A stretch of DNA of 64,000 nucleotides from Vitellaria paradoxa (GCA_019916065.1 CM034241.1:15546228-15610227); one strand, 5' to 3'. Positions 48,331 through 61,515 are shown, counted from the first letter of the stretch. Made by a program: numbers and translations. The notes: generated by a model from the letters alone, not told the origin.

Positions 48331-51300
48331 CCTTTCTCATTTATGCTACTAAATCCACAGTTCTTGTAGACACATGAGCATCTCATTCATTTATTGCTGC
48401 ATCATTTATGTCTACACTGAATTTATCTAAGGATGAGTTAGTTCCACCATTACATATTGAAACACCGATAGAGGGTCATTCAGTGTTGAATCGAGTCTAT
48501 AAGAATTGTGAGATCACTATCAGGGATGAGGCTTCCGGACGGGAGCACTTATCAGTTTTTGACCTGATTGTGATAGACATGGGAAGCTTTGATGTGATTC
48601 TTGGCATGAACTGGCTGTCAGTCTTTGGGCGATGATAGATTGTTCTAAGAGTCGAGTAACTTTATTTACTCCTAAGGGAGATCAGATACAATTTTTTGGT
48701 GATTGTTGTAGTCCTTTGCTTTTGCCTTCCCTCGATGGGCAAGGACGAGTAGACTTATATAGTTTATTTGCTTGTATGGCTTTAGAGGATGAGGGTGGTG
48801 ACAAGATTGAGTTACCACGAGTCGTTTGTGAATTCCCAGAAGTGTTTACAGAAGCATCTAGATTACCGCTTGAGTAAGAGGTTGAATTTGGGATTAATTT
48901 GATTCCTAGCACGAAACATATTTCTATAACCCCATATAGATTGGCACCTGTAGAATTGGTGGAGTTAAAATCCCAGATAGAGGAGTTGAGCTCTAAGGGA
49001 TTTATCCACCATAGCATTTCACCTTGGGGTGCACCAGCATTATTTGCAGCTAAAAAGGATGGAACTCTCAGGATGTGTATAGATTATAGAAGGTTAAACC
49101 GGGTCACGATCAAGAATCGGTATCCTTTACCGAGGATTGATGATCTTTTCGACCAACTGAAAGGTTCGGTCATTTTCTCGAAGTTTGATTTGAGAGCTGG
49201 TTACCACCAGTTAAGGGTAAAGTAGGAGGACATTCCTAAGACGGCATTCAGGACTCGGTATAGGCACTACAAGTTCTTGGTGATGCCATTTGGACTGACC
49301 AATTCTCCTGCAGTGTTCATAGACTTGATGAACCGGGTGTTCAGAAGATATTTGGACAGGTTTGTAGTTGTGTTTATTGATGTCATTCTAATTTATTCCC
49401 GATCAGAGAAGGAACGTGAGGAGCATTTGAGAGTTGTACTTCAGATCTTGAGAGATCACTAGCTCTATGCTAAATTGAGCAAGTGTGAGTTCTGGCTTAG
49501 GGAGGCGAAATTTCTAGGGCACGTTGTTTCTGAAGAAGGAGTTGTAGTCGACCCATCTAAAATTGAAGCTGTCATAGATTAGGTAAGACTGAGGACAGTT
49601 TTTGAGATTTGGAGTTTTTTGAGTTTGGCAGGGTATTACCAAAGATTTGTCCATAACTTCTCGAGGTTAGCCGGGCCGATGACTAGGCTGACTCGAAAAG
49701 GTGTTAAGTTTGCTTTGGATGAAAAGTGTGAGCAGTCTTTTTAGGAATAAAAGAAGAGGCTAACTACTGCACCAGTACTTGTGATTCCGGAGAGAGGATT
49801 GGGTTATTCAGTTTATTTTGACACATCCAAGGACAGTTTAGGCTGTGTGTTGATGCAGGGTGACAGAGTAGTAACTTATGGGTCTAGGCAGTTGAAGACT
49901 CACGAGCATAACTACCCAGTGCACGATTTGGAGTTGGCAGCAATTATCTTTGCTCTGAAAAGCTGGAGACACTATTTGTATGGTGAGAAATTTAAGGTGT
50001 TTTCTGACCACAAGAGTTTGAGATATCTTTTCACTCAGAAAGACCTAAATCTGAGGTAGAGGAGATGGATAGAGTACATGGAGGACTACGATTTTGAACT
50101 CTAGTACCACCCTGGTAAGGCAAATGTAGTTGCTGACGCACTCAGTCGAAAGACCCGAGGTACTTTAACGGGTCTTTTTGTACGAAAGTGGGAAATGATG
50201 AGAAACCTTAGTGAGTTTGATCTGGAGCTTCAGGAAGATGAGGGCAATGCTATTTTGTGTACTATGGGTACTCAGCCAATTCTATTGAGCCGTGTGATAG
50301 AAGCTCAAGGAACTGATATTGAATGTGAGGCGATTCGAGCTAAGTTGCCGAGTCCTGATGAGATACCAAGATGGGTGATTGGTGACGATAACGGTTTTAG
50401 GTATTTGGGGAGACTTTTTGTGCCCATCTCTGCACGAGATATAGTTTTAAAGGAGTTTCATCACTCTAAATTTGCAGTACATCCTGGAGGTACTAAGTTC
50501 TTTTGGGCAGGTATGAAGAAGGATGTGGCAAAATTTGTGAATAGGTGCTTTACTTGTCAGCAAGTTAAGGGTAAGCATAAAAAACCTGCGGGTCTTTTGC
50601 AACCTCTACCAGTGTCAGAGTGGAAGTGGGAGAACATTACAATAGATTTTGTTTCTAGCTTGCTGAGATCTCCAAAGGGTTACGACACCATTTGGGTGAT
50701 AGTGGATAGGTTAACGAAGTCAGCTTATTTCTTGCCGATTCGACTGACTGACTCTATGGATGTCTTGGCTAAATTATATGTTAAGGAAATCGTGAGGCTT
50801 CACGGAGCCCCTATATCCCATTGTCTCGGACAGGGATCCACGTTTTGCTTCTCAATTTTGGCAGAGTCTCTAGATGGCCATGGGGACAGAATTGTTGTTT
50901 AGTATTGCTTTTCATCCTTAGACCGATAGACAGTCAGAACATACAATTCAGATTTTAGAGGATATGCTCAGGGCATGTGTGCTTGATTTTCATGGCGGCT
51001 AGGAGAACTATCTTCCTTTGATTGAATTTGCGTATAATAATAGCTACCAATCGACCGTTAGGATGGCTCCTTTTGAAGCTTTGTATGGTAGACCGTGCAG
51101 ATCTCCTATTTGTTGGGCTGAGGTTGGAGAAACTACAATTGTTGGGCCTGAGTTTGTGCAAGAGACGACTGAGAAGGTCAAAGTGATTCGACAAAGACTT
51201 GAGACAGCACGGAGTCGCCAAAAGAGTTATGCTGATAAGAGGCAAAGACCATTGGAGTTTGAGGTAGGAGACGATGTGTTCCTAAAGGTTTCACCACAGA

Positions 51301-51680
51301 AGGGTCAGTTTCGTTTTGGACGCAGACGGTAGTTGTCCACGAGAAATATTGGGCCATTTGAAGTTTTGGTTAGGGTTGGAGAGGTGGCTTATCATCTAGC
51401 TTGCCACTGCAGCTTTCAGGAGTACATAAGGTGCTCCACGTGTCTATGCTCAGGAAGTATAATCCGGATCATCCGCATGTATTAGATTAGACTGAGATAG
51501 ATGTTGACTCAAATGTGACATATGAAGTGAAACCAATGGAAATTTTAGATTCTCAAGAGTAAGTGCTACGAGGGAAAACTATTTCTTTGGTTAGGGTGTT
51601 ATGGAAGCATCATGGTATTGAGGAGTCGATGTGGGAGCGAGAGGCAACTATGCGAAGTAGGTCTCCAGAGTTGTTCCCTT
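48331..51680 (+). pseudogene. gypsy pol relic: protease, RT, RNase H, integrase
   Basis: Protease: VLVDT-stop-ASHSFI near 48363, so the Gly of the catalytic DTG/DSG is a stop. A one-base loss near 48630 shifts the frame before MIDC. RT: 48899 to about 49500 with [20 protein letters not shown] and [12 protein letters not shown]; the FIDD-type box reads FIDV, so one catalytic Asp is lost. RNase H: about 49781-50160 with [10 protein letters not shown] and ADALSRKT. Integrase: HHSKFAVHPGG zinc region (50460), IDFVSSLLRSPKGYDT, then a frameshift near 50815, resuming at FAYNNSYQSTVRMAPFEALY (51018 on). Many stops sit where CAG, CAA or TGG is expected. Confidence 0.92.
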
Positions 51681-51726
51681 AATTTTCTTTTATTTAACTC
51701 CTAAATTTCGAGGACGAAATTTTTGT

Positions 51727-51738
51727 AAAAGGGTAAAA
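51727..51738 (+). promoter_or_regulatory. Polypurine tract before the 3' LTR
   Basis: AAAAGGGTAAAA, preceded by AATTTCGAGGACGAAATTTT, the usual gypsy 3' signature. It is interrupted by one T. Confidence 0.75.
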
Positions 51739-52131
51739 TATAATGACCAATATTTTTTATTATTTAATTTAATTAGTTAATTATTACTTCATAAATTTAG
51801 TTTGCTATTTAAATCTAATAATTTGGAATTTTTGTTGCTTTTGAATTGTATTTATAAAAGATTTAATTTTTGGTTATATTTGAAAAGGTTATTAAAATTT
51901 TAGGAAAAAGGTGTAATTTTCCTAAACCTATGGGGAATAGGAAATTAATTAAGTTGATTAGGGTTGGAACTCTACTATATATATGTTGTGTTTATTTTGT
52001 AAAAAAAAAAAAAAAAAAAAAACCTAATATTCTTTTGGGCGAACTGCGTGGTTACTGCTTATGAGTGCTTGAATTGCTTGTCTTCCAATTGCCGAATTAA
52101 CCTAGGTAAGGGGTGAACCTCTATTCTATTA

Positions 52132-52163
<32 letters not shown>

Positions 52164-52193
52164 TAGTTCTTTGCCTGCAGAATGGGATTTGAG

Positions 52194-52256
<63 letters not shown>

Positions 52257-53688
52257 AAAGTAGGTATTAGGTTCCCCATTGGAATTGACATTCGAACAAA
52301 TAAAAAAATAAAATAAAAAAAGAATAATTATATTTCATTTAACTTTTAACTTGGTTGATTGAAAGGTGTTGGAATGGTTAATATATATGTATATAATCGT
52401 ATATCAATTAATCTACTTGGGACAAAAGACATGAATATAGATATATATATATATCTATATGTTTGTATATAAGTATGGGCACATATATGTGTGAGTACAT
52501 ATTGGTTATGATAGTGGATGTAGAATGACTTAGATTTGAATAAAGCTGAATAGACCTAGACTTTTGACTTTATAGGTAAATTTGTTTTTATTTGATTTTT
52601 TGTCTTTATATGTGAATTTGTTTTGGGAAGTTCCTGCGCCCAGTTGCTAGAGATGTATTCAATATGTTTATGTGCTGTAAATCTTTAGCCATTGCCATCA
52701 TTATTATTATATAGATGTTGAAGTTTACTGAGTATTTGAAATTTTATTAATGAATTCGTCAGGAATTTCATGTATAATGAAATTAAATAAAGGATTAATT
52801 TAATGTAGATACTAAAATAAAATTTGATGTGTTTTGCTAGGTTGAGGGGTACTAGAAATATCGGGTATATGTACCCAAGGGTTGAAAGTTCCAAAACTCG
52901 CGCGGGGTTGGTTATCGATTCTAGTAGGCTAATAACTTACGAACGAGCAAATGCCTAAGGGTGGCATATTATATTTCTAAGGTTTTGGCCTACGAAGTAG
53001 ACACCGAAGGATGGTGTATATTGGTTGGGTCCTGTTTTTACGGGGCAATCAAGCAGACATTAAAGAATGATATATATTGGCTGGGTCTTGTTTCTACGAG
53101 ACAATCAAGTAGCAGTATCATGAAATTAAATTATTTTTTTTTTTGTGTTATGTGGTGCCAGAACACAATTAAATTGTAGCGAAGATAGATTAATAAATAA
53201 ATTTAAGTTCCTGTTTGAAATTGCTACTTGTGCATAATTATTTCACTTAGTAGCATGTTAGGGCATACTGCATTTATATTATTATTATTAGGGTTTTGAG
53301 TACACGTGGTATTAGTGCTCACTCTCTTATAGCTTGTGATGCAAGTAATGAATTTGAGTCATGTGCTGGACTTTCTGAGCATATAATTATTTTAGACTCT
53401 CGACAATTATTTTTAGTGGATTGTGATAAACCTCTGTTTTTGAGGTAAATGTTAAAATTTTTCTTTTTTTTTTTTTTAGATTGGTTGGGTTTAGATTTGG
53501 AGCTTTGTTACCTAGTTGATTTTAACTAAGGCATTTATTTAAATTTAAAGTTTAGTTTTATTTATTTTTATATTCCTTGCTCCATAGTATGTGTGCATGG
53601 CTCTGATGTGGGATAAGAAAAGTTATTAAATGATGTAATATGTGTTATTTTGTTCACATATTCGGGTTGTGAAACTCGGGGCATGACA
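51739..53688 (+). repeat. 3' LTR of the gypsy element (1950 bp)
   Basis: It starts TATAATGACC (TG mutated to TA) and ends GGCATGACA. It differs from the 5' LTR by scattered substitutions, small indels and a much longer (AT)n run at 52199-52252, so the insertion is not recent. Confidence 0.95.
52199..52252. repeat. (AT)n microsatellite expanded only in the 3' LTR
   Basis: About 26 AT units here, against about 7 at the matching site of the 5' LTR (45228-45241). Confidence 0.93.
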
Positions 53689-53693
53689 ATCCT

Positions 53694-56600
53694 AATATCC
53701 TTTATACATCATATATGTAAGTAAAATGTATAAAAATATTTTTAAAAGCTCTGCACATACTAATCGTTGATCCTTACACCAAAACAATCACACCATTGTT
53801 TTTAAAACGAATCTAATTTCACTATTTAAAGTTAATTTGAAAATGGTTAAGATTTAGCTTGCCTATCGTATTGTTCTCCCTTCGTTCTTGACTTTCTCTC
53901 TCTCCCTCAGCCAAACGTTATAGAAACACACATAGTGCACACATATATATGCATATATGGAACCTTCGCGATGAGGCATTGCAAACCTCTCCCCTACCCC
54001 TACTCTTAAGCCTGAATTAGATGAGATATATGAGTGACATTCAGTGAAGTGGCATAAAATGTGGACTAACCTATTTGTCAGTTGTCACGCCAATCTAGAA
54101 GCACGGGCTTTACCTCTATGCGCCTGCCTTCCATGCATGCACCCAGGTGAGCGCCCCCATGTGCCTAGAATCCCCCCTCCTTTGACCCATTTTGCTAAAT
54201 GTTGCATCATGGGCTCCAACCTTCCAAACTTTAACCCAATCAAACTTATTATTTTACCAAATTGATTGTATTTACCTTTCATTTCATTGTACTCGTATCC
54301 AAAATTATAAATTTACTAAATTTTAAAAATTTGGTTATTACAAAAACTAATAATAGAAAACAAAAATTAGGAAATATCAAACACAAATAGAAAAACGGCA
54401 ATATTACCAAACAAGTCTATAATCGTTATTTTCTAAATTTTCTATCGTTGTAATTTTATCTATATATACATTATCTATATATAATTATATATATATATAT
54501 ATTTAACTCAAGAGGATACATTCATCTGTACAATTCTTTTGATTCTATTTTGTTAATTATAATAATTATTAGTGAAACCATTGAGTCATCATTTAATAAA
54601 ATATTTAATTTAAATAATTTTTTAAAACTTAATTAAATTACATATAAAATATATTTCATATCAACTAAACTAAAATAAATATTAATTTTATTATATTATT
54701 TATTAAAAATAACTTAATTAAATAAAAATAAAATATATTAAATATAATTAATTATATTATTTATTTAAATAATTTAATAAAATATATTTTAATTATACAC
54801 CTGAAGTGATGGGATTTGACTGTTACAATTAAAATATGAGGGGCTAAAATAACACTGAAGGTAAATTATAGAGGAAATTACCTTTTTACCTTCAACTTAA
54901 TGTTTACATGCAACAGCTAACTAACGAGAGGATCGAATTACTGCTTGATCGAAAGTATAGGAGTTTGACTGTTACAATTGAAATATGAGGGGCTAATGTG
55001 ACATCGAGGGTAAAATTGTAGTGGTGGTTTTTATACTTTAACCCTAATAATTTTTCCAAAGTAATTAAATCCTAAATATATAGTATTATTTAATTTTTTT
55101 TGATAGTTATAGTATTATTTAATTTTAATTTTTAATATGGATGTTAAAATGTATTAGTATTTCTTTCCATAACCAATCAAAGCAAAACATTTGTTTTCAA
55201 TTATTGTATATTTATATTCTTATAAATAAATACAATAAAACAACTTATTTGAATTTAACCAATACAAGTGTCATTAAAATTTTTATCATATTACCAATTT
55301 TCAAATAGCGTGCCACAAAATTTTAGTTCTTGTCCATTTTATATTTCATTTTTTCCAAAATTTATAAAATTTAATAATTGACCTTTTTCAAAAATATTGA
55401 TATTAAAAGTAAATAAAAAATAAACTCAAAATAGAAAATAAAAACAGAAAGGAGAAAATAGAAAACAAATCAAATGACATCTTAAGAATATGAAAAATGC
55501 AAAATTAAATTCTCAAAATTTCTAATTTTATGAAAATATCATTTAATTGTCTAAAAACTTGATTTAATAATAGAGCATATATTTTACTTACATGCATGCA
55601 AAACTATCTGACCCCTAGAGGCGGATATAGGCGTGGCGACGACTTGGAAATTTTAGATCCGAGCCCCTAATTTTTTTTGGGGTATGAAAAAAATTTTGAG
55701 CCTGTTTAATTACGCGGCTTGGGCCAAATTAATTAAAAAAATGTATAGTTTTTGATATTTTATAAAAAAAATATTTAGTTTTGAGTACTAAACTAATTAT
55801 TTTATAATTTTTTAAAATTATTTTTATCTAAAAATATAATTTAAAATATATTTAAAAAAATAAATGAATTTAAAATGTGTTTGATTGCAATTCAAAATTT
55901 AAGATCAAATTTTTTTTTTTATGTCAAGTCCGATGGCTAATAAAATATTAAAAACAGGTATATTTCATTGGCACCATATGTGGTTTCACTTTTCTACCCC
56001 TAAACTCCTTCGTAAGTTTTATAAATGTACACTTAGGAAGTTCATATATATTATGTCACTTTTGTTAAATTTTTCATTTAAAAAATAAAACTTGACCAGT
56101 TTAATACTTATTAAATTACTTTTACATTATGATATGGTGTATTATTTTTTTATCAAAATTATATTTTAATTCATTTATTAAATTTTTTTTGAATATTTTT
56201 GATATTAGTATTTTAAATTATTATACTTTACATTAATATGTCAAATTTATATTATATATAAATTAGTAACTATACATATACGCAAACCGACATATATAAA
56301 TTAATAATTCTATATAAATATATATATACATAAATTATCATTACTTTTTTTATTAATATAATAAAATAAGATGAAGAGAGAATTTTAATTTCTTAATTTT
56401 TTTCACTTTCTTTCTATTAGCATCAAACAATAACATAAGAAATTTACACTCAAATTTTTTTATATGCAATTTTTTTTTTTTATATAAAGGTATAACATTT
56501 ATGGAGATTTAGATGCACATTTGTAAAATTAGGGTCTAATTTCACAAAGTTAAAACTACAAAGATTTTAGATAAAATAAACACAAAATAAATTCACCCCA

Positions 56601-56865
56601 AACCCAGCCCATACCTTGTTGGCGTGCCTTTCTTTCCTTGCTGGTTTAATAGACCGACCAAATTCTATCCACAAACGTGTGAATTCAGCATCGAGGAGGA
56701 CATATTATCACTCATCAGCCAATTGCAACTGTAAGCCTTTTTCCATGTATATGCACCTTTAGATTCTATACCATCAATCACCAGAGCGTCTGTGAAGAAG
56801 AAAATTCCAAAAGAAAGGAAAGATGATCATTCCCTTTGATTGGAATAATTAACAAACTTCAGAAA
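53694..56865. other. Spacer upstream of NFU
   Basis: No gene recognised. A two-copy direct repeat with a period of about 150 bp lies at 54810-55021 (TTTGACTGTTACAATTRAAAT, GAGGGGCTAA). A GC-rich patch near 54100-54190 and a fragment around 55615-55700 (GAGGCGGATATAGGCGTGGCG) look transposon-derived but unplaced. Confidence 0.5.
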
Positions 56866-59800
56866 ATGGGTGCACTCTCACCCCCAACACTCAAAGCCGC
56901 AGCAACAGCAATGTCCAAGTCCATCTACAAGAAGGTTCAAATTTCTTCCTTCAACTTAAAGCTTTAATCCCTCTTTCTCTCTCTGTGTATTTTGTTGCAC
57001 TTCTATGTCTTTTGATATTATCTGGTTTTGATTTTTCTTCTCACTCTTCCTCCAGGAGACCAATTCAGAACATATCACGACTTTGTTGTCATCCAAGCAG
57101 AGTCCATTCCGGAGAGGCCAATTTAATACTAGACCCTTTCTTGGATTCAATTCAATTCATGCTCTTAGAAATCGTGCTGGTATGTATGTATGTATTTCAT
57201 ATGGAAATTGAATTCGCTTTTAAGTAAATCCAGAGGAATTGTTGTGAAGAAACTACAAGCTGTATCCACATTGACAGATTTTATGTTGATTTCTGTTTAT
57301 ATTTGTTTTGGAGTAAAAACCCAGATGAACATTTGCGAAGAAACAACGGAATCATAACCTAATTGATAGATTTTTTGTTTTTGGTGTTTTTTCCCCCTCT
57401 TTTGTGTTGATTTATATGATACATCCATTTCTTTTTTGCTTTGGTTTTTGGCTGAAAATATAAACCGAGGATCAGAAAGTAGGATCCCTTATATACTAAT
57501 TTGATTTGGAATATTTGTTGGATTTATTTCATTCTTACTCTTTGCCAGTGAAACAAACATAAAAACATAGGTAAAGAAACAAGTTAAGATTCTAAATGAG
57601 GTTAATTACAGTTAACCATTATCCTTGCGCTTTCACTGGAATCCTATTTTTGTCCTTTAAACCTGCACTTTCGATCAAATTTCAATGTGACCACCCTTTC
57701 ATATAAAATTTTGATGATAACGCAGATGTTCCGTGTGAATCAGCATGGGGACCATCCTTAATAATTTTTAGGGTTAATTGTCTTTTTACTCTCATACTTA
57801 AAGTGAACGTTTTTACGTCCCTAAATTTTAAAAATCTACCTTTGTACCCCTTGTACTTTATACTAAAGTGAAAACATTAAAAAATTCATTAAACATAATG
57901 TTTTGGTTCTTAATAACTTTAAAAATTGCATTTATACCATCTATAGTTCATATTACCCATATTTATGTTCCCTGATTTTATTTGATTTTTATTGAGTATT
58001 TTTACCTTTTCACTTGAAAATTTAATATTGTTCACAAATTCACTTTAGTCTACAGCACAAGAGGTGCAAATGTAGGTTTTTAAAGTTCAGAAAGTTTAAG
58101 TGATTTTCACTATAAGTATAAGAGGGTAAAAAGACAATTAGCCCTAACCTTTAAAATGCAAATGTGCTGTTCACATTCCTGAGTATAGTTCAAGCCAAAT
58201 TAAATTGTACATATATTGCTATATAATTTCCATAGGAAAAATTACACTTGGCATTTTTGTACTTTATATTGAATTCTACTTAAGTCCCTCTACTTTTAAT
58301 TGTTACAGTCTACTTCTTAAACTGAAGGTCAAATTTCATTTTGGCCTTTTCGTTAAATTTATTGACCAAAATTGTCACGTATCGATCACACATGATGGAA
58401 TGTGGTATTTTTTAACACATTTTCTTAATAGTTGTTAGTCCTAGGGCCAACTTGAAACTTGATTGTAAGTATAGGGCTTTACCCATTGAAATTAGAAGTA
58501 TAGGACCTAAGTGAGATTTCGTGTGAAGTGTAAAAATTGGCAATTCAATGAACAAAGCTCCCACATTGCTGAGTCTGGGGAGTTTGAATTGTAAGCAACA
58601 TTCTCTCTACAAGTAAAGAGGCTAATTTTAGGATTCGAACCTTTGATCCTAGGTCAAAATGGAACAATTTTGCCATTACTCCAGGACTATCATTTATTCT
58701 GTGTAAAGTGTAAACGTGCAAAATGTAATTTGCTTTTTCCATAAAAATCCAAACAAAATATTAGGGTAGGGTAAAGTGCGAGCTATTGGCTCATATAATT
58801 GAAAGATGAGGGACCAAAGTGGGATTTTGGTACAAGTGCAAGGGTGAAAAATATAACTAACCCCTTTAAAGATTATAATTCTTGAAAAAAGGGGTAAATA
58901 ACACTAAGCAATCCTTTTAATTTACTCCTAATCTCACTTCACTCTTGTATTTTAAATCTAACACTTTTATAATTGCACTTTTAATCCAGTTCCATTTTTG
59001 TCCCTTTTGTCAAAATTATTAACAGAAAATGACATCTGTCCTGCATATGTAATTGAGACATGGTAATTTTTGTCACTTTTGTAACATTAACTAATGAAAA
59101 GGGACTAAGTGTTATGATTTAAAGTACATGGAGTAAAGTGAGACTAGAAGCAAAGTATAGGGGGTGCTAAATGTAATTTACTCAAAAAAATGAATTCGAA
59201 CCCTTTTACTATGGGATCACCATTAGGCTTTATCCAAATATAGTTATCTTGACAAATTTAAATGAGTTTCCAATTTTGTTAGTCTATATTATTTTTCCAT
59301 CAATTGACTAGAGAATAATTCAATTCCTAGATACAAGGTTGTTGAAATCTAAATTTAGATCTTAAAATCTTACGATTTTACAGTGTTTGGGTGAGAAACT
59401 TATTCAATCACATAAAAAATCTTAATAGAGTTAAAATAGGTAAATTTTTAATTTGAGGATAAAATAGGTTAAATTTTAATTTGAGGATATAAAATCAATA
59501 AAATTTTGATTTTATATGGGATATTATTGATTTTAAAAATTGAGGGGGTCGTGCAATTTTTACTCGTTACTTTTCTGGTAGATTTTTTTGATATGTAATA
59601 TTACTTTTTCCTGTACTGTACTAGTTGAAGACCATGTGTATTATTCTACAAAAAAGTTAGATGTATTAGCTAGAATATAAACCAAGAGATCTATAATACA
59701 ATGTTACAAATACATTTCTAATCCTACTAAATAAAGCTAAAATAAAATTAATATTTTAATATTAATTGTATAGGTCACACCTAACACTTTAAAGGTCTCA

Positions 59801-61515
59801 ATTATATTGTTGGGTAAAATAGGGTATATGAAACCAAACATAGAATTTTTTCTGAGTTTTGTTAAGGGTTTGTTTTGTTGTTATGGGTGGATTTTTGCGC
59901 AAAGAATTTTCTTGATGTCTATTTTTGCTCTTTTATCTTATTAATAAAACAAAATGGAAGCTTTACATAAAGAAGTTACAGTATAATGGAATATATTTTC
60001 ATATGATAGGTCGTACGTACAATATCATAATTTTACAATTCGATTTTTCAGACCCTCTACCGATTATAGGTAGAATCTTAATTTTAATAACCTTGTTTAG
60101 ACATTCATCATGATTTTGGTGTATTGTATTTGTTATGGTATGAATGAAGGTTTTACGGTTTCACCAAGTTGTGTCCTTCCGCTAACCGAAGAGAATGTTG
60201 AGAAGGTGTTGGATGAAGTTCGGCCAGGCCTAATGGCGGATGGGGGTAACGTGGTTCTACATGAAATTGATGGTCTTGCAGTGGTACTAAAGCTACAAGG
60301 AGCATGTGGTTCTTGTCCGAGTTCAACTATGACACTAAAGATGGGAATTGAAACTCGGCTACGAGATAAGATCCCAGAAATACAAGCAGTGGAGCAAATC
60401 CTTGACACTGAGACTGGCCTTGAGTTGAACGAGGACAATGTTGAAAAGGTTAGCAAGATCAATCTCCTTGACTATTACATCATATGTTGTATGCTAATTA
60501 TAAAATATGTGGGGGCAACTCTAAATTTTTGTTTTTGAGGTCATAGGATTGAAAAATACATTTCATAAACTCTAGTTGACATACTCATGTTGTTATTAAA
60601 AGGAAAAAAGAAAAAGGAAAAACTCTTGAAATTGTATAACGTTATGTATTTAGAACTTTATATCAATACATGATTTATTTGTATAGAGAATTTAATTTGA
60701 TAGAATTGTATTATATATGTTGAATAAGAAATTGGATATAACTAGGGAATAGAATGAGCCATCTTTCAATACACATGTAACAGCGTGCCGCGTAGGCACC
60801 ACGTAAAATAGAGCTAAAAATTTTGGATATACTCTACTTTTATATGTATGTGCATGCGCAGTGTGGATGGGTAATTAAGGCCTTTGAAGCTATAGCAAAT
60901 GTGTGGAATGAAAATTGGACCTTAATTACTTCCCAATCCCCATTCCCCCTTCTCTTTACTTAAATCACTTAATATGGTAAATCCTTTTATTATATTTATG
61001 ATAACAGTGACTGGTCTAGGATTTGATTCTTGGGAGTTGAGGTTGAAAAATTATGAACAAAAGGGACTATCAAGAGTTCTGAAAATATTTGGGAGACGCC
61101 TCAAGGGGTGTTTAATTTTTTTTTTCTTTTTTTCCCGCTAAAAGTATACTAGACCCCAAAGAAATTTCTGAAGCTTGGGGGGTGACCACTGCCTCTCCCA
61201 ATCCCTTGTTGGCAATAAGGAAATATACATTCTGACTACTTATTCTAGTGATGAACAAATAAAAAATGTGAGTCTATCATTTACTAATGGCTTCCGGTAT
61301 ATATATGGTTGTAATATTTTCAGGTTTTGGCTGAGATAAGGCCATACCTTGGTGGCACAGGTGGAGGAGTGCTTGAATTTGTTCAAATCCACGACTATGT
61401 CGTTAAAGTCCGTCTAAGTGGGCCTGCAGCTGGGGTTATGACAGTGCGTGTTGCTCTGACTCAAAAATTGAGAGAAAAGATACCTGCCATTGCAGCTGTT
61501 CAGTTGATAGAGTAA
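56866..61515 (+). CDS. NFU: NFU-type iron-sulfur cluster scaffold, plastid-like, four exons, 227 aa
   Basis: Exons 56866-56934, 57056-57179, 60150-60448 and 61324-61515 join in frame. Residues 1 to about 70 are Ser/Thr/Arg-rich with few acidic residues and should be a plastid transit peptide. The first NifU C-terminal domain (about 75-155) has [29 protein letters not shown] and the cluster-binding C117-G-S-C120 in [14 protein letters not shown] second, degenerate domain (about 156-227) lacks the Cys pair ([17 protein letters not shown]), the known layout of plastid NFU1-3. The protein should assemble and pass on Fe-S clusters in the stroma, for example to photosystem I or other plastid enzymes (family knowledge). 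GTGGG in domain two recalls NFU1 more than NFU2/3, but this is from memory. The acceptor of exon 3 is weak in pyrimidines. Confidence 0.92.
56935..57055 (+). other. NFU intron 1 (121 bp)
   Basis: Donor AAG|GTTCAA, acceptor CCTCCAG|GAGACC, phase 0. Confidence 0.85.
57771..58144. mobile_element. 374-bp MITE with ~40-bp TIRs in NFU intron 2
   Basis: The left end is GGGTTAATTGTCTTTTTAC; the right end, reverse-complemented, is GGGCTAATTGTCTTTTTAC. Both continue with CTC(T)ATACTTA(A/T)AGTGAA. TA borders both sides. No coding capacity. Confidence 0.85.
58237..58545. mobile_element. ~309-bp MITE-like unit in NFU intron 2
   Basis: Imperfect inverted ends of about 55 bp: the left end has GGCATTTTTGTACTT and CTTAAGTCCCTCTACTTTTAATT; the right end, reverse-complemented, has GCCAATTTTTACACTT and CTTAGGTCCTATACTTCTAATT. 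TSD not fixed. Confidence 0.65.
58892..59183. mobile_element. ~292-bp MITE-like unit in NFU intron 2
   Basis: Inverted ends of about 70 bp: GGGTAAATAACACTAAGCA against GAGTAAATTACATTTAGCA, both followed by CCTAATCTCACTTCACTC / TCTAGTCTCACTTTACTC and TTTAAATC. TSD not fixed. Confidence 0.7.
60449..61323 (+). other. NFU intron 3 (875 bp)
   Basis: Donor AAAAG|GTTAGC, acceptor ATTTTCAG|GTTTTGGC, phase 0. A segment at about 61015-61205 (GGAGTTGAGGTTGAAAAATT, GTGACCACTGCC) resembles common transposon-derived filler, unplaced. Confidence 0.85.

Larger units (their letters stand above)
44771..53688 (+). mobile_element. Full-length, non-functional Ty3/gypsy LTR retrotransposon (8.9 kb)
   Basis: 5' LTR 44771-46713, PBS 46717-46729, gag, protease, RT, RNase H and integrase in gypsy order, PPT 51727-51738, 3' LTR 51739-53688, exact 5-bp TSD ATCCT. 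The domain order PR-RT-RH-INT and the C-terminal WKHHGIEESMWERE block fit the chromovirus branch (Tekay-like is my guess). Point stops and frameshifts run throughout, so it is an old copy that cannot move by itself. Confidence 0.95.
57180..60149 (+). other. NFU intron 2 (2970 bp), MITE-rich
   Basis: Donor GCTG|GTATGTATG, acceptor GAATGAAG|GTTTTACG, phase 1. It holds three MITE-like units (57771-58144, 58237-58545, 58892-59183) and a further fragment at about 58745-58860. Confidence 0.8.

Noticed and set aside
55615..55700. GC-richer patch that recalls common plant MITE ends
   Set aside because: No inverted partner or TSD found nearby.
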